From: Mytilisepta virgata | Lineage: Eukaryota; Mollusca; Bivalvia; Mytilida; Mytilidae | Direction of reading: 5' to 3' | Assembly: GCA_028015205.1 (NCBI GenBank) | Contig: CM051516.1 | Coordinates: forward strand, 56,238,230-56,302,229 | DNA length: 64,000 nt | Shown here: piece by piece, positions 1 through 9,300 of the stretch | How the letters are laid out: each line of letters begins with the position of its first letter | Position numbering within the stretch: the stretch's first letter is position 1 | Position numbers and translations under genes: made by a program | The notes under the pieces: generated by a model | What the model saw: the letters and a program-made list of their open reading frames with translations, nothing else | Database searches by the model: none | What the model was told of the DNA's origin: nothing

Positions 1-152
1 TAACCTTTCATGTGCCTCCACCGAATTGTGACTTCCCCCAGATTAACTTTGTTGAATTTCACGACGGGTGCCGTATACGGAGCAGGAACTGCCTACCCTT
101 CCGGAGCACCTGGGTTCACTCCTGTTTTTTATAGGAGTTCGTGTTGTTCCTT
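1..152 (+). repeat. 3' tail fragment of a retroelement
   Basis: In the frame starting near base 68 this stretch reads LPTLPEHLGSLLFFIGV, which closely resembles the end of the reverse-transcriptase pseudogene at 11.4-13.2 kb (LLTLPEHLSLPLGFFF). It is therefore probably the 3' tail of the same or a related element, cut by the window edge. A 16-base piece (ataggagttcgtgt) recurs near 5790 beside the TA microsatellite. The frame is not proposed as a gene. Confidence 0.5.
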
Positions 153-352
153 GTTTTTTAGTTTTCTGTGTTTATTTGTTGTGCTTGTGGTTGTTCATTT
201 GTCTTCCCGGGTTTGTCTGTCCAATGGATTGCGTTTTTTTATTGCTCCTTAGGTATATTTGTCTTTTTTATTCCTATACTAAGTCGATACATGTATTAAA
301 CAAACCATTTTACTAATTTAGGAAAATAATCCTTACACCAATTCTGAAATCA
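153..352 (+). repeat. Direct duplication, copy 1
   Basis: About 200 bases are repeated almost exactly in copy 2 a few bases downstream, differing by a few substitutions and short indels. The part with the text tccaatggattgcg and ctccttaggtatatttgtc also occurs inverted inside the long-TIR transposon at 28.46-29.08 kb, so it is a mobile or dispersed repeat segment. Confidence 0.85.
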
Positions 353-359
353 TTTCATT

Positions 360-556
360 GTTTTTTAGTTTTCTGTGTTTATTTGTTGTGCTTGTGGTTG
401 TTCATTTGTCTTCCCGGGTTTGTCTATCCAATGGATTGCGTTTTTTGTTTTATTGCTCCTTAGGTATATTTGTCTTTTTCATTCCTATACTAAGTCGATA
501 TTAAACAAACCATTTTACTAATTTAGGAAAATAATCCTTACAGCAATTCTGAAATC
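360..556 (+). repeat. Direct duplication, copy 2
   Basis: Second copy of the 200-base unit. It carries an extra short insertion after gcgttttttg and lacks the catgta found in copy 1 near 290. The near-identity points to a recent local duplication. Confidence 0.85.
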
Positions 557-991
557 AAGCAATCAACTGTTTTGGGGTAAAATAATTCGCAAGTCAATTT
601 TGTAGCTAAAAAAAATTGTACTGTATATTTACATATACATATAACAAATGAAAATAAATAAATAAAGGAAAATAATGTTTAAAAATTATACAATCGGAGA
701 GATGGCAATTGTACAGACAATGCATAGAATGGAGGTACATTAATTTACAACGAATGATCAGTTATAAAATTTTCCACTGTAAAATTCAAGTAACTCCTAC
801 ACATAATATAAAGATTATAATTAGATCAGATGTGACTTAGAATATTATGAGCAGATTTATATAGTATCATATAGACGTATCACAAGTTCATTCCGGTAAA
901 TGATGACCCAGTTTAAATTGTACATTATATAGTGAAAAAATGCTGATCAACATTTCTCTAGCACTCAGTTCGGGGGCAGGGTGATATTAAG
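557..991. other. AT-rich stretch with nothing recognised
   Basis: No long reading frame, splice-ready exon or repeat that recurs in the window was seen here. It is the left flank of the LTR retrotransposon insertion. Confidence 0.6.
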
Positions 992-996
992 CTAGT

Positions 997-1198
997 TGTA
1001 ATATCTGTGTCGGATTTAACCATTGTATTTTGGCAGATTAAACTGATACCCATTTAAGTGCAGACATACTTTATTCAACCATATTATTTATCTATCATTT
1101 CCGGTTTTCATATTGTACTCGACAGCAATGCATTGTACTTAACAGACCAATGCACATAACTAGACATTCATGATCTGAACCAACACTAATACTCTACA
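997..1198 (-). repeat. 3' LTR (element orientation)
   Basis: 202 bp, TG...CA ends, identical by eye to the copy at 5461-5662. Short LTRs of this size are usual in Mag-type elements. Confidence 0.97.
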
Positions 1199-1212
1199 TT
1201 CCTCCCTTTCTT
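1199..1212 (-). other. Polypurine tract
   Basis: Read on the minus strand, the bases just inside the 3' LTR are aagaaagggaggaa, an uninterrupted purine run of the type that primes plus-strand DNA synthesis in LTR elements. Confidence 0.85.
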
Positions 1213-1433
1213 AGATTTGACATGGCACAATTTTAAATGAATTTTAAAACTACTAAATTAAAGTTAAAGCTAATTTTAAAATATTGTTAACTCAAGTTAA
1301 ACTAAACCTTCTCGGTTATGAAGAAAATAAAGAAATGTTTATTGTCACTAATAACTAAATGTCCTATCAAACAATGTATATTCACTTGACTAGATTTCAA
1401 ATCAAACTAATTTTCAAATGTCACTTCTATTTC

Positions 1434-4400
1434 TCATTTATCCCTAACCTGTCCTACAACAAAATCTTTAAACTTATCCGGAAGTTTACTCTCTCTTTTC
1501 GGTCGCGACATTGTCTCATGGTGATTTGGTAAAGTCTGTTTCTCTGGTGTACGGTTCACATTAACATTGTCACTGACATCTTCATCACATTCTTGTTCTA
1601 AGTTAATTGGTTCATTATACTTTTTCACATGTGTACTGTTTCGTTTATAATTAACTCCATCGGGTGACTGAACAATACACTGATTTCCGTGTTTGTTAAT
1701 AAGTTTGTATGGTGTTGTACAAAACGGTGTACTCAATTTGTCCTGATACTGTTGCTTAACTAAAACACTATCACCTTGGCTTAAATCACTCTGTAAAGCC
1801 TTTCTTTTACTGTCAATATATGTTTTGTTTTTGTCCTTTAAAATCAGGTCTCTGTCTCGAATTTCCTCTTCGCAGTGAATATTGTCATTGTGATCCTCTT
1901 GTCTGATCTCCGGTAGTTTTGTTCTCAACTTTCTTTTAAACATAAGTTCTGAGGGTGCTATCCCGGTAACACTGTGTGGTTTAGTGCGGTAAGCCACAAG
2001 ATACTTCCTGACTTCTTTCTTCCAGTCCAATGATTCCGCCTGTGCTATTCGTATTCTTTTCATAAGCGACCGGTTCTGACGTTCGACTTCTCCATTCGCA
2101 GCTGGATGTAAGGGTGTTGTCTTTATGTGTTTAACGTCAATGTTCTTTAAATATTGTTCAAACGCTTTCGAAATAAACTGTGGTCCATTGTCCGATCTAA
2201 TTGAGTAAGGCAACCCATGCCTTGAAAACATATTTTCCAATGAATCAATCATCTTCTCGCTTGATGTGTCTTTAGTAACTTCTATTTCATAGTATCTACT
2301 ATAATAATCTATCACCACTAAAATAAAATGTCCTGATGGTAACGGTCCTAATAAGTCTATAGCTAAATCCTCCCAAGGGCCTTCTGGCCATTTGGTCGGC
2401 TCTAACGGTTCTGGATGTGGCATTGCACTTGTTATTTGACAACCATGACAAGACTTAATGTAATGTTCTACTTCTTTGTCCATGTTTGGCCACCATATCT
2501 TACTTCTAAGCATTTGTTTCGTTCCCACAATTCCTAAGTGTCCCTCATGTGCTAATTGAATACATTTAAGTCTTAAAGATTTTGGAATTATGAGTCTTGT
2601 TCCACGTAGTAACAGGAATCCTAGTTGTGAAATCTCAGTTCTCATAGGGTAATAATTTGACAAACTTTTGTCCCATTTCTCTTGACTTAAGGAATTACGC
2701 ACTTCCGTTATTTCTTCGTCATATTTCGAAGCTTCCTCTATTTCTGTGATAGTTAAAGTTCTTGGCGTAGCTTGCTTTGCCACAAAACGAATGTATTCCT
2801 CGCCTCTGTTCCTCACATATTTATCGTTCTGACTAGTGTTAATCAAACGTGATAGTGCATCTGCTATGTTCTGTTTACCTGGCAAGTACTTAATCGTATA
2901 ACTATACGGCATCAACCTCAATATCCATCTTTGTATTCTAGCGACTGGTTTTGATTTTGTATTGTAAAGTCCTTCTAACGGTTTATGGTCAGTTAAAAGT
3001 TCAAACTGAATTCCATATAAATAAAGATGGAACTTTTCACAAGCCCAGACTACTGAAAGCGCCTCTTTTTCCGTAGTTGAGTACTTTTTCTCAATATCTG
3101 TCAGCGAGCGACTTGCGTAGCAAATTATCTTTGACTCTCCTTTGTCTTTTTGGACTAATACTGCGCCAAGTCCAACATTACTCGCATCTGTGATTAATTG
3201 AGTTTTCTCTGCATCTATTTTGAAATATCCCAGAGTATCACTTTCACTTAACGAGTTTTTCAGTTGACGGAAACTTTCCTGTTGTTCTTTTCCCCAACGA
3301 AACTGTTCGCTTTTCTTCGTAAGACTTCGCAAAGGCTCTGAAATTGTCGCTAGATTAGGAATGTAACGAGCACTAAAATTGACTAGTCCCAAAAAACTCT
3401 TCACTTCTGATGCGTTTTTCGGCTCTGTAGCATTTAGAAGATCCTTGACCCTTTCAGATGTTGGTCCTATTCCATTCTTTGATAAAATGTGACCCATAAA
3501 GGTAATTTTGTCCATAGCGAATTCACATTTGTCTTTATTCAAAGTTAAGTTCTTGTCTCTCATGCGGTCCAAGACTTGCTTGAGTCGTTTATCGTGTTCC
3601 TCTCTAGTTGATCCGAATATCACTATGTCGTCTGAGATGTTCTGAACTCCTTCTATGTCGTTAAATACTTGTGAAATTACTTGTTGATACTTTTCTGGAG
3701 CGGCATTGATTCCGAACATTAACCTTTTGTATCTGTATAAACCCATGTGTGTTACGAATGTTGTTATCTCCCGTGAACTCTCTTCTAACTCGAGTTGGTG
3801 AAATCCTTGATTCAAATCTAATTTACTGAATATTTCTCCTCCGTTCATTTTGTATAAAATTTCATCCACTGTAGGAATCGGATGTCGTTCTCTAACAATT
3901 GCTATATTTGCTCTACGCATATCAACGCACAACCTAATATCTCCATTTGGTTTCGGAACCACAATAACTGGACTAACCCATGGTGTCGGAGCATTAACTT
4001 TTTCAATTATATCATGTGATTCTAATTCTTGTAATTTGCGATTCACTTTATCTCTTAATGTAAACGGAATTCTATACATTGATTGAGCCACTGGCTCCAC
4101 ATCCTCATTTATGTGCAATTTTAATTTGTAATTTTTTAATTTTCCAACACCACTGAATAAATCTTTATATTCCCCACGAATATTTCCGTGCACAAAATTT
4201 ACACCTAATTTCAAAACACCTAGCTCTACGGCTGTATGCTTTCCAAGCAATGAAGGGCTATTTCCTTCAATCACATAAAATTCAGCTTCAACATTTTGTG
4301 AATTCAAATTTACATTGCATGAAAATTTGCCAATTACACTAAGCGGTGTATCACTACCATATGCATATAACTTTTTATCTGACTTTTGCGAATTGCACTT

Positions 4401-5402
4401 GATTTTATTTTGTTTCAGATTTTGCCACGTTGAATTTGAAATAACATTTACTGATGCCCCGCTATCTATGATAACACTTAATTTCACATTGCCAACCTGA
4501 ATTTGAATATTTTCATTTGCACTTTTTCCACTTACGATGAATGCATATTCATTATCCGAATCCGAATCCTGTACCACATAACGAAGTTTTCCTTTATTTT
4601 CACGCTTATAATTTCTTGTATTCCCACTGTAACGCTGCTTTGTTTTGCAAACTTTTCCAAAATGATCCATTTTCCCGCATTTATGACATTTTTTCCCTTT
4701 TGCCGGACAATTTGCATCTTTTCCGAAGTGTCCCGTCTTCCCGCATCTGTAGCATGCTGACGTCGTCCCTGAATTCTGTTTAAATCTCGGTGTCGTACCA
4801 CCTTGTGAACTTGGAAATGTTTTATAATGAATTTTATTGACACTTACTGCATTACTATTGTTTTCAAGTTCTTTCGCGTGTCTTTCTGCAGATTCTAATG
4901 TTCGTGCAATCGTTCTCACAATGTCCAATGTTAAACCTGGACCTTGTTCTAACAATCTTGTCCTTAATTTATGACTTTTACATTTTTCTATTACCTGGTC
5001 TCGTATTTGACTGTCCGGATCATTAAAGTCACAAAGAACCACTTGTTGTTTTAATCTGGTTACATACTGGTCAACTGTTTCCGTTTCTAATTGTCTAATA
5101 CTTCGAAAATTGTATCTTTCCACCGAAAAGTTTACTTTTGAAGAGAAATATTTCTTCAAAGTGTTTACACATTTTAAATAGTCATCGTCACCTTGTTCTT
5201 CATCCAACGTAAAGAAAATATCCTGCACATCAAGTCCTGCACTGTGCAACAATAACGCTCTTTTCTGTTTTGCGTCTGTTATTCCTTTTCCTGTTGAATA
5301 TAGCTCAAAACTTCTATGCCATCTCTCCCACGATTGTGAAAGTCTATCTCCGTGAATATCAAAGTTTGCGATCGGATTTAACTCAATTCCTGTAGCCATC
5401 AT
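1434..5402 (-). CDS. Gag-Pol polyprotein of Ty3/Gypsy retrotransposon
   Basis: One frame of 1322 aa with no stop or frameshift between gag and pol. Residues 1-210 are the capsid-like gag part. Two zinc knuckles follow: C217 starts a C-x2-C-x4-H-x6-C with two extra residues, and C239 starts a canonical C-x2-C-x4-H-x4-C. The aspartic protease has DSGA with D313. Reverse transcriptase follows (LDLNQGFHQLELEE; active site ISDD with D591/D592 in place of the commoner YVDD or YIDD). RNase H shows TDASNVGLGAVLVQ. Integrase has an HHCC finger (HEGHLG...CHGC) and catalytic D1016, D1071 and E1107, giving the D-D-x35-E spacing. The start chosen is the first ATG, about 45 bases inside the primer-binding site. 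No envelope frame is present. All catalytic residues looked for are intact. Confidence 0.97.
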   Translation of the reverse strand: MMATGIELNPIANFDIHGDRLSQSWERWHRSFELYSTGKGITDAKQKRALLLHSAGLDVQDIFFTLDEEQGDDDYLKCVNTLKKYFSSKVNFSVERYNFRSIRQLETETVDQYVTRLKQQVVLCDFNDPDSQIRDQVIEKCKSHKLRTRLLEQGPGLTLDIVRTIARTLESAERHAKELENNSNAVSVNKIHYKTFPSSQGGTTPRFKQNSGTTSACYRCGKTGHFGKDANCPAKGKKCHKCGKMDHFGKVCKTKQRYSGNTRNYKRENKGKLRYVVQDSDSDNEYAFIVSGKSANENIQIQVGNVKLSVIIDSGASVNVISNSTWQNLKQNKIKCNSQKSDKKLYAYGSDTPLSVIGKFSCNVNLNSQNVEAEFYVIEGNSPSLLGKHTAVELGVLKLGVNFVHGNIRGEYKDLFSGVGKLKNYKLKLHINEDVEPVAQSMYRIPFTLRDKVNRKLQELESHDIIEKVNAPTPWVSPVIVVPKPNGDIRLCVDMRRANIAIVRERHPIPTVDEILYKMNGGEIFSKLDLNQGFHQLELEESSREITTFVTHMGLYRYKRLMFGINAAPEKYQQVISQVFNDIEGVQNISDDIVIFGSTREEHDKRLKQVLDRMRDKNLTLNKDKCEFAMDKITFMGHILSKNGIGPTSERVKDLLNATEPKNASEVKSFLGLVNFSARYIPNLATISEPLRSLTKKSEQFRWGKEQQESFRQLKNSLSESDTLGYFKIDAEKTQLITDASNVGLGAVLVQKDKGESKIICYASRSLTDIEKKYSTTEKEALSVVWACEKFHLYLYGIQFELLTDHKPLEGLYNTKSKPVARIQRWILRLMPYSYTIKYLPGKQNIADALSRLINTSQNDKYVRNRGEEYIRFVAKQATPRTLTITEIEEASKYDEEITEVRNSLSQEKWDKSLSNYYPMRTEISQLGFLLLRGTRLIIPKSLRLKCIQLAHEGHLGIVGTKQMLRSKIWWPNMDKEVEHYIKSCHGCQITSAMPHPEPLEPTKWPEGPWEDLAIDLLGPLPSGHFILVVIDYYSRYYEIEVTKDTSSEKMIDSLENMFSRHGLPYSIRSDNGPQFISKAFEQYLKNIDVKHIKTTPLHPAANGEVERQNRSLMKRIRIAQAESLDWKKEVRKYLVAYRTKPHSVTGIAPSELMFKRKLRTKLPEIRQEDHNDNIHCEEEIRDRDLILKDKNKTYIDSKRKALQSDLSQGDSVLVKQQYQDKLSTPFCTTPYKLINKHGNQCIVQSPDGVNYKRNSTHVKKYNEPINLEQECDEDVSDNVNVNRTPEKQTLPNHHETMSRPKRESKLPDKFKDFVVGQVRDK

Positions 5403-5445
5403 AAGAAACTAATTATTCCACATTAAAGTTCAGTCTTTCTTGTTT

Positions 5446-5458
5446 ATCCTCGTCGCCA
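5446..5458 (-). other. tRNA-Ser type primer-binding site
   Basis: Two bases inside the 5' LTR the minus strand reads tggcgacgaggat. This complements a tRNA 3' end of the form ATCCTCGTCGCCA, which I recognise as the acceptor stem and CCA of a serine tRNA (GCU type). The tRNA assignment rests on memory of animal tRNA-Ser acceptor stems. Confidence 0.8.
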
Positions 5459-5460
5459 AT

Positions 5461-5662
5461 TGTAATATCTGTGTCGGATTTAACCATTGTATTTTGGCAG
5501 ATTAAACTGATACCCATTTAAGTGCAGACATACTTTATTCAACCATATTATTTATCTATCATTTCCGGTTTTCATATTGTACTCGACAGCAATGCATTGT
5601 ACTTAACAGACCAATGCACATAACTAGACATTCATGATCTGAACCAACACTAATACTCTACA
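5461..5662 (-). repeat. 5' LTR (element orientation)
   Basis: 202 bp copy of the LTR, followed on the plus strand by the target duplication ctagt. Promoter elements inside were not identified with confidence. Confidence 0.97.
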
Positions 5663-5802
5663 CTAGTGTTCCGTATTTTATTACGAATATTGTATTGAAA
5701 AATCTGATCTTATTATTTATTTTCCATTTACAAATGATTTATACTATTTAATTCATAAAAGTACATTTACAAATTTCAAAAAACTACTATAGGAGTTCGT
5801 GT

Positions 5803-5805
<3 letters not shown>

Positions 5806-5887
<82 letters not shown>
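5806..5887. repeat. (TA)n microsatellite
   Basis: About 80 bases of uninterrupted TA dinucleotide. It follows directly on a 16-base piece (ataggagttcgtgt) that also occurs near 131. Length is likely polymorphic and may be misassembled. Confidence 0.97.
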
Positions 5888-6227
5888 CTTTTAGTGTTTT
5901 TAATTCTATTGTGGATAAGGTAATTTTGTTCATTTTCAATATAAGATATAAAATATGCTGTAATTGCCAGTTTTTAATTACGACTCATCATTTTTACTGA
6001 AGGCGGAATATATTGGATGCCCAAACAATGACCCGTGACAACAAAATATTTCGCCCCTATATAGGTTACATATATTAATATAGTAATCATTACACGTACA
6101 TATTTGCACATTATGGTAATTACCATGTTTCTGTTATATTTTTCACTATATTATTCATCATTTTGATAATAATCATCAAAAGAATAGTAATAAAGTATAT
6201 GTAATATACAATCAACAATTTGTGCAA

Positions 6228-6382
6228 ATGTCTCTTCAAAATGACTTGGATTCTGTATTAAGGATTATAGGAGAGTTTGGACCATATCAACGAAAAAGAT
6301 ATTTCCTGTTTTGTCTTGTTGTATTTTTCTCAGCTTTTCATATGTTTTTGTCTTCCTTCCTTCTTGCTACACCAAAACACAG
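6228..6382 (+). CDS. SLC22 gene 1, exon 1
   Basis: Encodes residues 1-52 (last codon split): start MSLQNDLDSVLRIIGEFG and helix 1. The ATG is chosen because GEFGPYQ sits at the usual distance from the start in SLC22 proteins. Donor is gtaagg. Confidence 0.92.
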
Positions 6383-9300
6383 GTAAGGATGCGCAACTTA
6401 TATTTGAATATGGTGTTTGTCGCATATACAAATTTGACAAATCTAGTTGTTTTTATGATTTGTGGTTTTCCATTCAGCTTTGAAACGTGTATTCTGTATT
6501 ATTGACTAACAGCAGAATATCAGCCTAAATATGATAAAACCTGTCAATACAATACAAAATGTCAAAGTACGCCAATACGACACATACCCGTCTAATATGC
6601 CGTATTGACTAGTCAATATGACATATTAGACGGGTTAGGCATTAAAGAATCATATTGGACTAGTCAATATGACATATTGGACTGGTTAGGCATTAAAGAA
6701 TCATATTCGACTAGTCAATATGACATATTGGACTGGTTAGTCAATAAAGGTATAATTGCGCAAGGTTTTCCATATTGGCTTAGTTATTGGTCCTTGGCTA
6801 GCCATATTGGACTTAGGCTTCGCCTCAGTCCAATATGGATTGCCTCGGACCAATAACTAAGCCAATATGGAAAACCTTACGCAATAATACTATATTATTA
6901 ACCAACTTACTACAATATGTATAGAAATGCCCCTGCTTTATAAATGGAAAATTTCGACAACTGGTCATTATGAACGGAGAAATTGCTACAGCCAGTCATT
7001 ACGGAATCTCAGTCATGCATTACGAAATCACACCCGTGCATTACGAAATCACAGCCATGCATTATGAACAGATGAAACGGGACATCGATTAAATCAAAAT
7101 GTCGTTTATTTCTTTAAATAAGTGACAACCTTTTTTAAATTTATGAGGGTTGACAATCAAATTGAAAGTTGTGTTTAATAATTAATTATAAAATTTGTCA
7201 AAAGAAGCATCAAAGTACATATGTTTTTTTTTCATAATGGCCCTGATACATATATCCTTAATATAAATTAAGGACTATGACTGTTCTTGAATGAAGTTGT
7301 TTAATAAAAGTATCAATATATGGACTTTTTCATATTGGCCTTGTAACATGCCATTGGTATTAATAATGGCCTCGGACAGTTGTAATGGCCCTCGGCGTTG
7401 CCTCGGGGCCATTACAACCATCCTTGGCCATTATTAATACCTCGGGCATGTTACAAGGCCAACATGAAAAAGTCCATACATTAATACTATAGTAAATTTC
7501 TACTGTGTTATACATGTGTGAACGATTAACATGACTTGTACTTTTTGTTTTCTCTTAAACCCACCCCTTTTACAATGAACAACCTTTTTCCTACAGTTTT
7601 TTGTTGTGATTATTCCATAAATCTGTTGCATGTGTGTGATTATTGTTATCTCCATTCGTTGAAATTTTAAAAACATTATTGTATAACATATAGGCTAAGC
7701 CTAAGTTTGTGTTTCTGTTTGCTGAAAGTCCTTTAAATATTTCGAAAATTATTATATTTAAAAGCAAATGAACACTTAAAGACATTTCCATTAATTAAAA
7801 CCATTTTATTACATTATTATTTCTCTCCTTATAGATGTGCTTTACCCGGATGGCCGAATGACACGTATGAAATCCAAAATGAGTTTCATAAACAACTAAT
7901 AAATTTGACAATACCACCATCAACTGATGAAACACACGAGTTTAACCAATGTCAACTGTATCAAAACAATGCCACCGTATCATGCAACAAATGGGTATAC
8001 GACAAATCGGTGTTCACAACAACATTTACAAGCGAGGTTAGTGAATTATGTTAGATCATTCCGAATAAAGTCTATTGCCTCCAGTATCCAGTCCACACCT
8101 GTTATAATAACCACTGTTTGAAATTATCTGATTTTCCTGTGTAATTACCAGTGTTATTTTTAAACATGTTTGGACAAATTTTGATCTTGTTTAGATCCAT
8201 CCAATCATATTTAAAATTCTTTGTTTTTCCACTTATGTATGGATAAATAAGAAAAATGTTGACAAGTATTGGTTGATACCACATTTCATACCTTATCCAT
8301 TGCAGATTGTCTTCCGACAACACATCATAATTTTTTTGTAATTTCCAAATTTTCAGCATTGCACGCATGGCTGATGTGAAAAAAATTGTGCGAGTTTTCA
8401 AAAACGTTTTCATTTTTTATGTGTATTTTTTCTTTTGTTTGTTGTCTTTTTTTCTTTTGATTGTTATTTTGTTATGTTTTTCTTTGTGAAAGCATTCATG
8501 TTCTCACTATTATGTCTTGGTTTTGCCTAAAGGTTTTCCAAGTTTACATTTAACTTACTATTCTTTACTGTATTTGTCATGTTTGTCAAAATTCATATTC
8601 AATTCTTCTCGGATACATGTATTTGTTAAAATTCGTATTAAAAAGAATATTTACAACATATTGCTAAAATTGGTTAGACGTGACTGTTGATGGTTAGTTT
8701 ATGAATTTCAAATAAAGTCAGTTAATGAATTTCAAATAAATAATCTACTTCATCTAATCGTTAACGTTACACTGCAATTATAATAAGAGGTCGTAATATA
8801 AGTTTTCTCGAGCTCAACTGAGGTATATGGAATCAAATGGCTTTGTGTGTCTGTTTCTCACAATTTATTTGATTGGTCTGTATAATTATCTTCACCAGTT
8901 AACCTAGATACTAAATAATGGCCAAGATTTCTAGTAAAAGATTCCTGAATTAGAATGTTTTATTTTTAATTTCCATATTTGCACAAATGATATAATTCTT
9001 ACAAGTAGTATTACTTTGGAATCGATATTCAATTAGTGTTGAATACATGTATCATTTAAATAGTCTGTTAAAGCGGTGGTAGTAATTTCAAACATTAATA
9101 GAAAATATGGAGAAAGCAGAATAGAGAATGGAAACGGGGAATGTGTCAAATAGCCAACCCGACCAAAGAGCAGAAAACAGTTCAAGGCTACCAATGGGTC
9201 TTCAACGCAACGAGAAAATCCCACACCCGGAGGCGGGCTTCAGCTGGCTCCTAAACAATAATGCATACTAGTACGCTTGTTAGATTGTTTTTGTTGAATA

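Larger units (their letters stand above)
997..5662 (-). mobile_element. Complete Ty3/Gypsy LTR retrotransposon
   Basis: A 4666-bp element oriented on the minus strand. Both ends carry a 202-bp LTR beginning TG and ending CA, and the whole is flanked by the 5-bp direct repeat ctagt (992-996 and 5663-5667), the expected target-site duplication. In element order it has LTR, primer-binding site, one fused gag-pol frame, polypurine tract and LTR. The two LTRs look identical base for base, and the frame is unbroken, so the insertion is young and may still be competent. Polymerase order PR-RT-RNaseH-IN puts it in Ty3/Gypsy; the text around RT and integrase resembles Mag-type (K02A2.6-like) elements. 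Lineage is inference; the element itself is certain. Confidence 0.97.

Noticed and set aside
4315..4843. Several overlapping frames on both strands inside the retrotransposon
   Set aside because: Shadows of the intact gag-pol frame.
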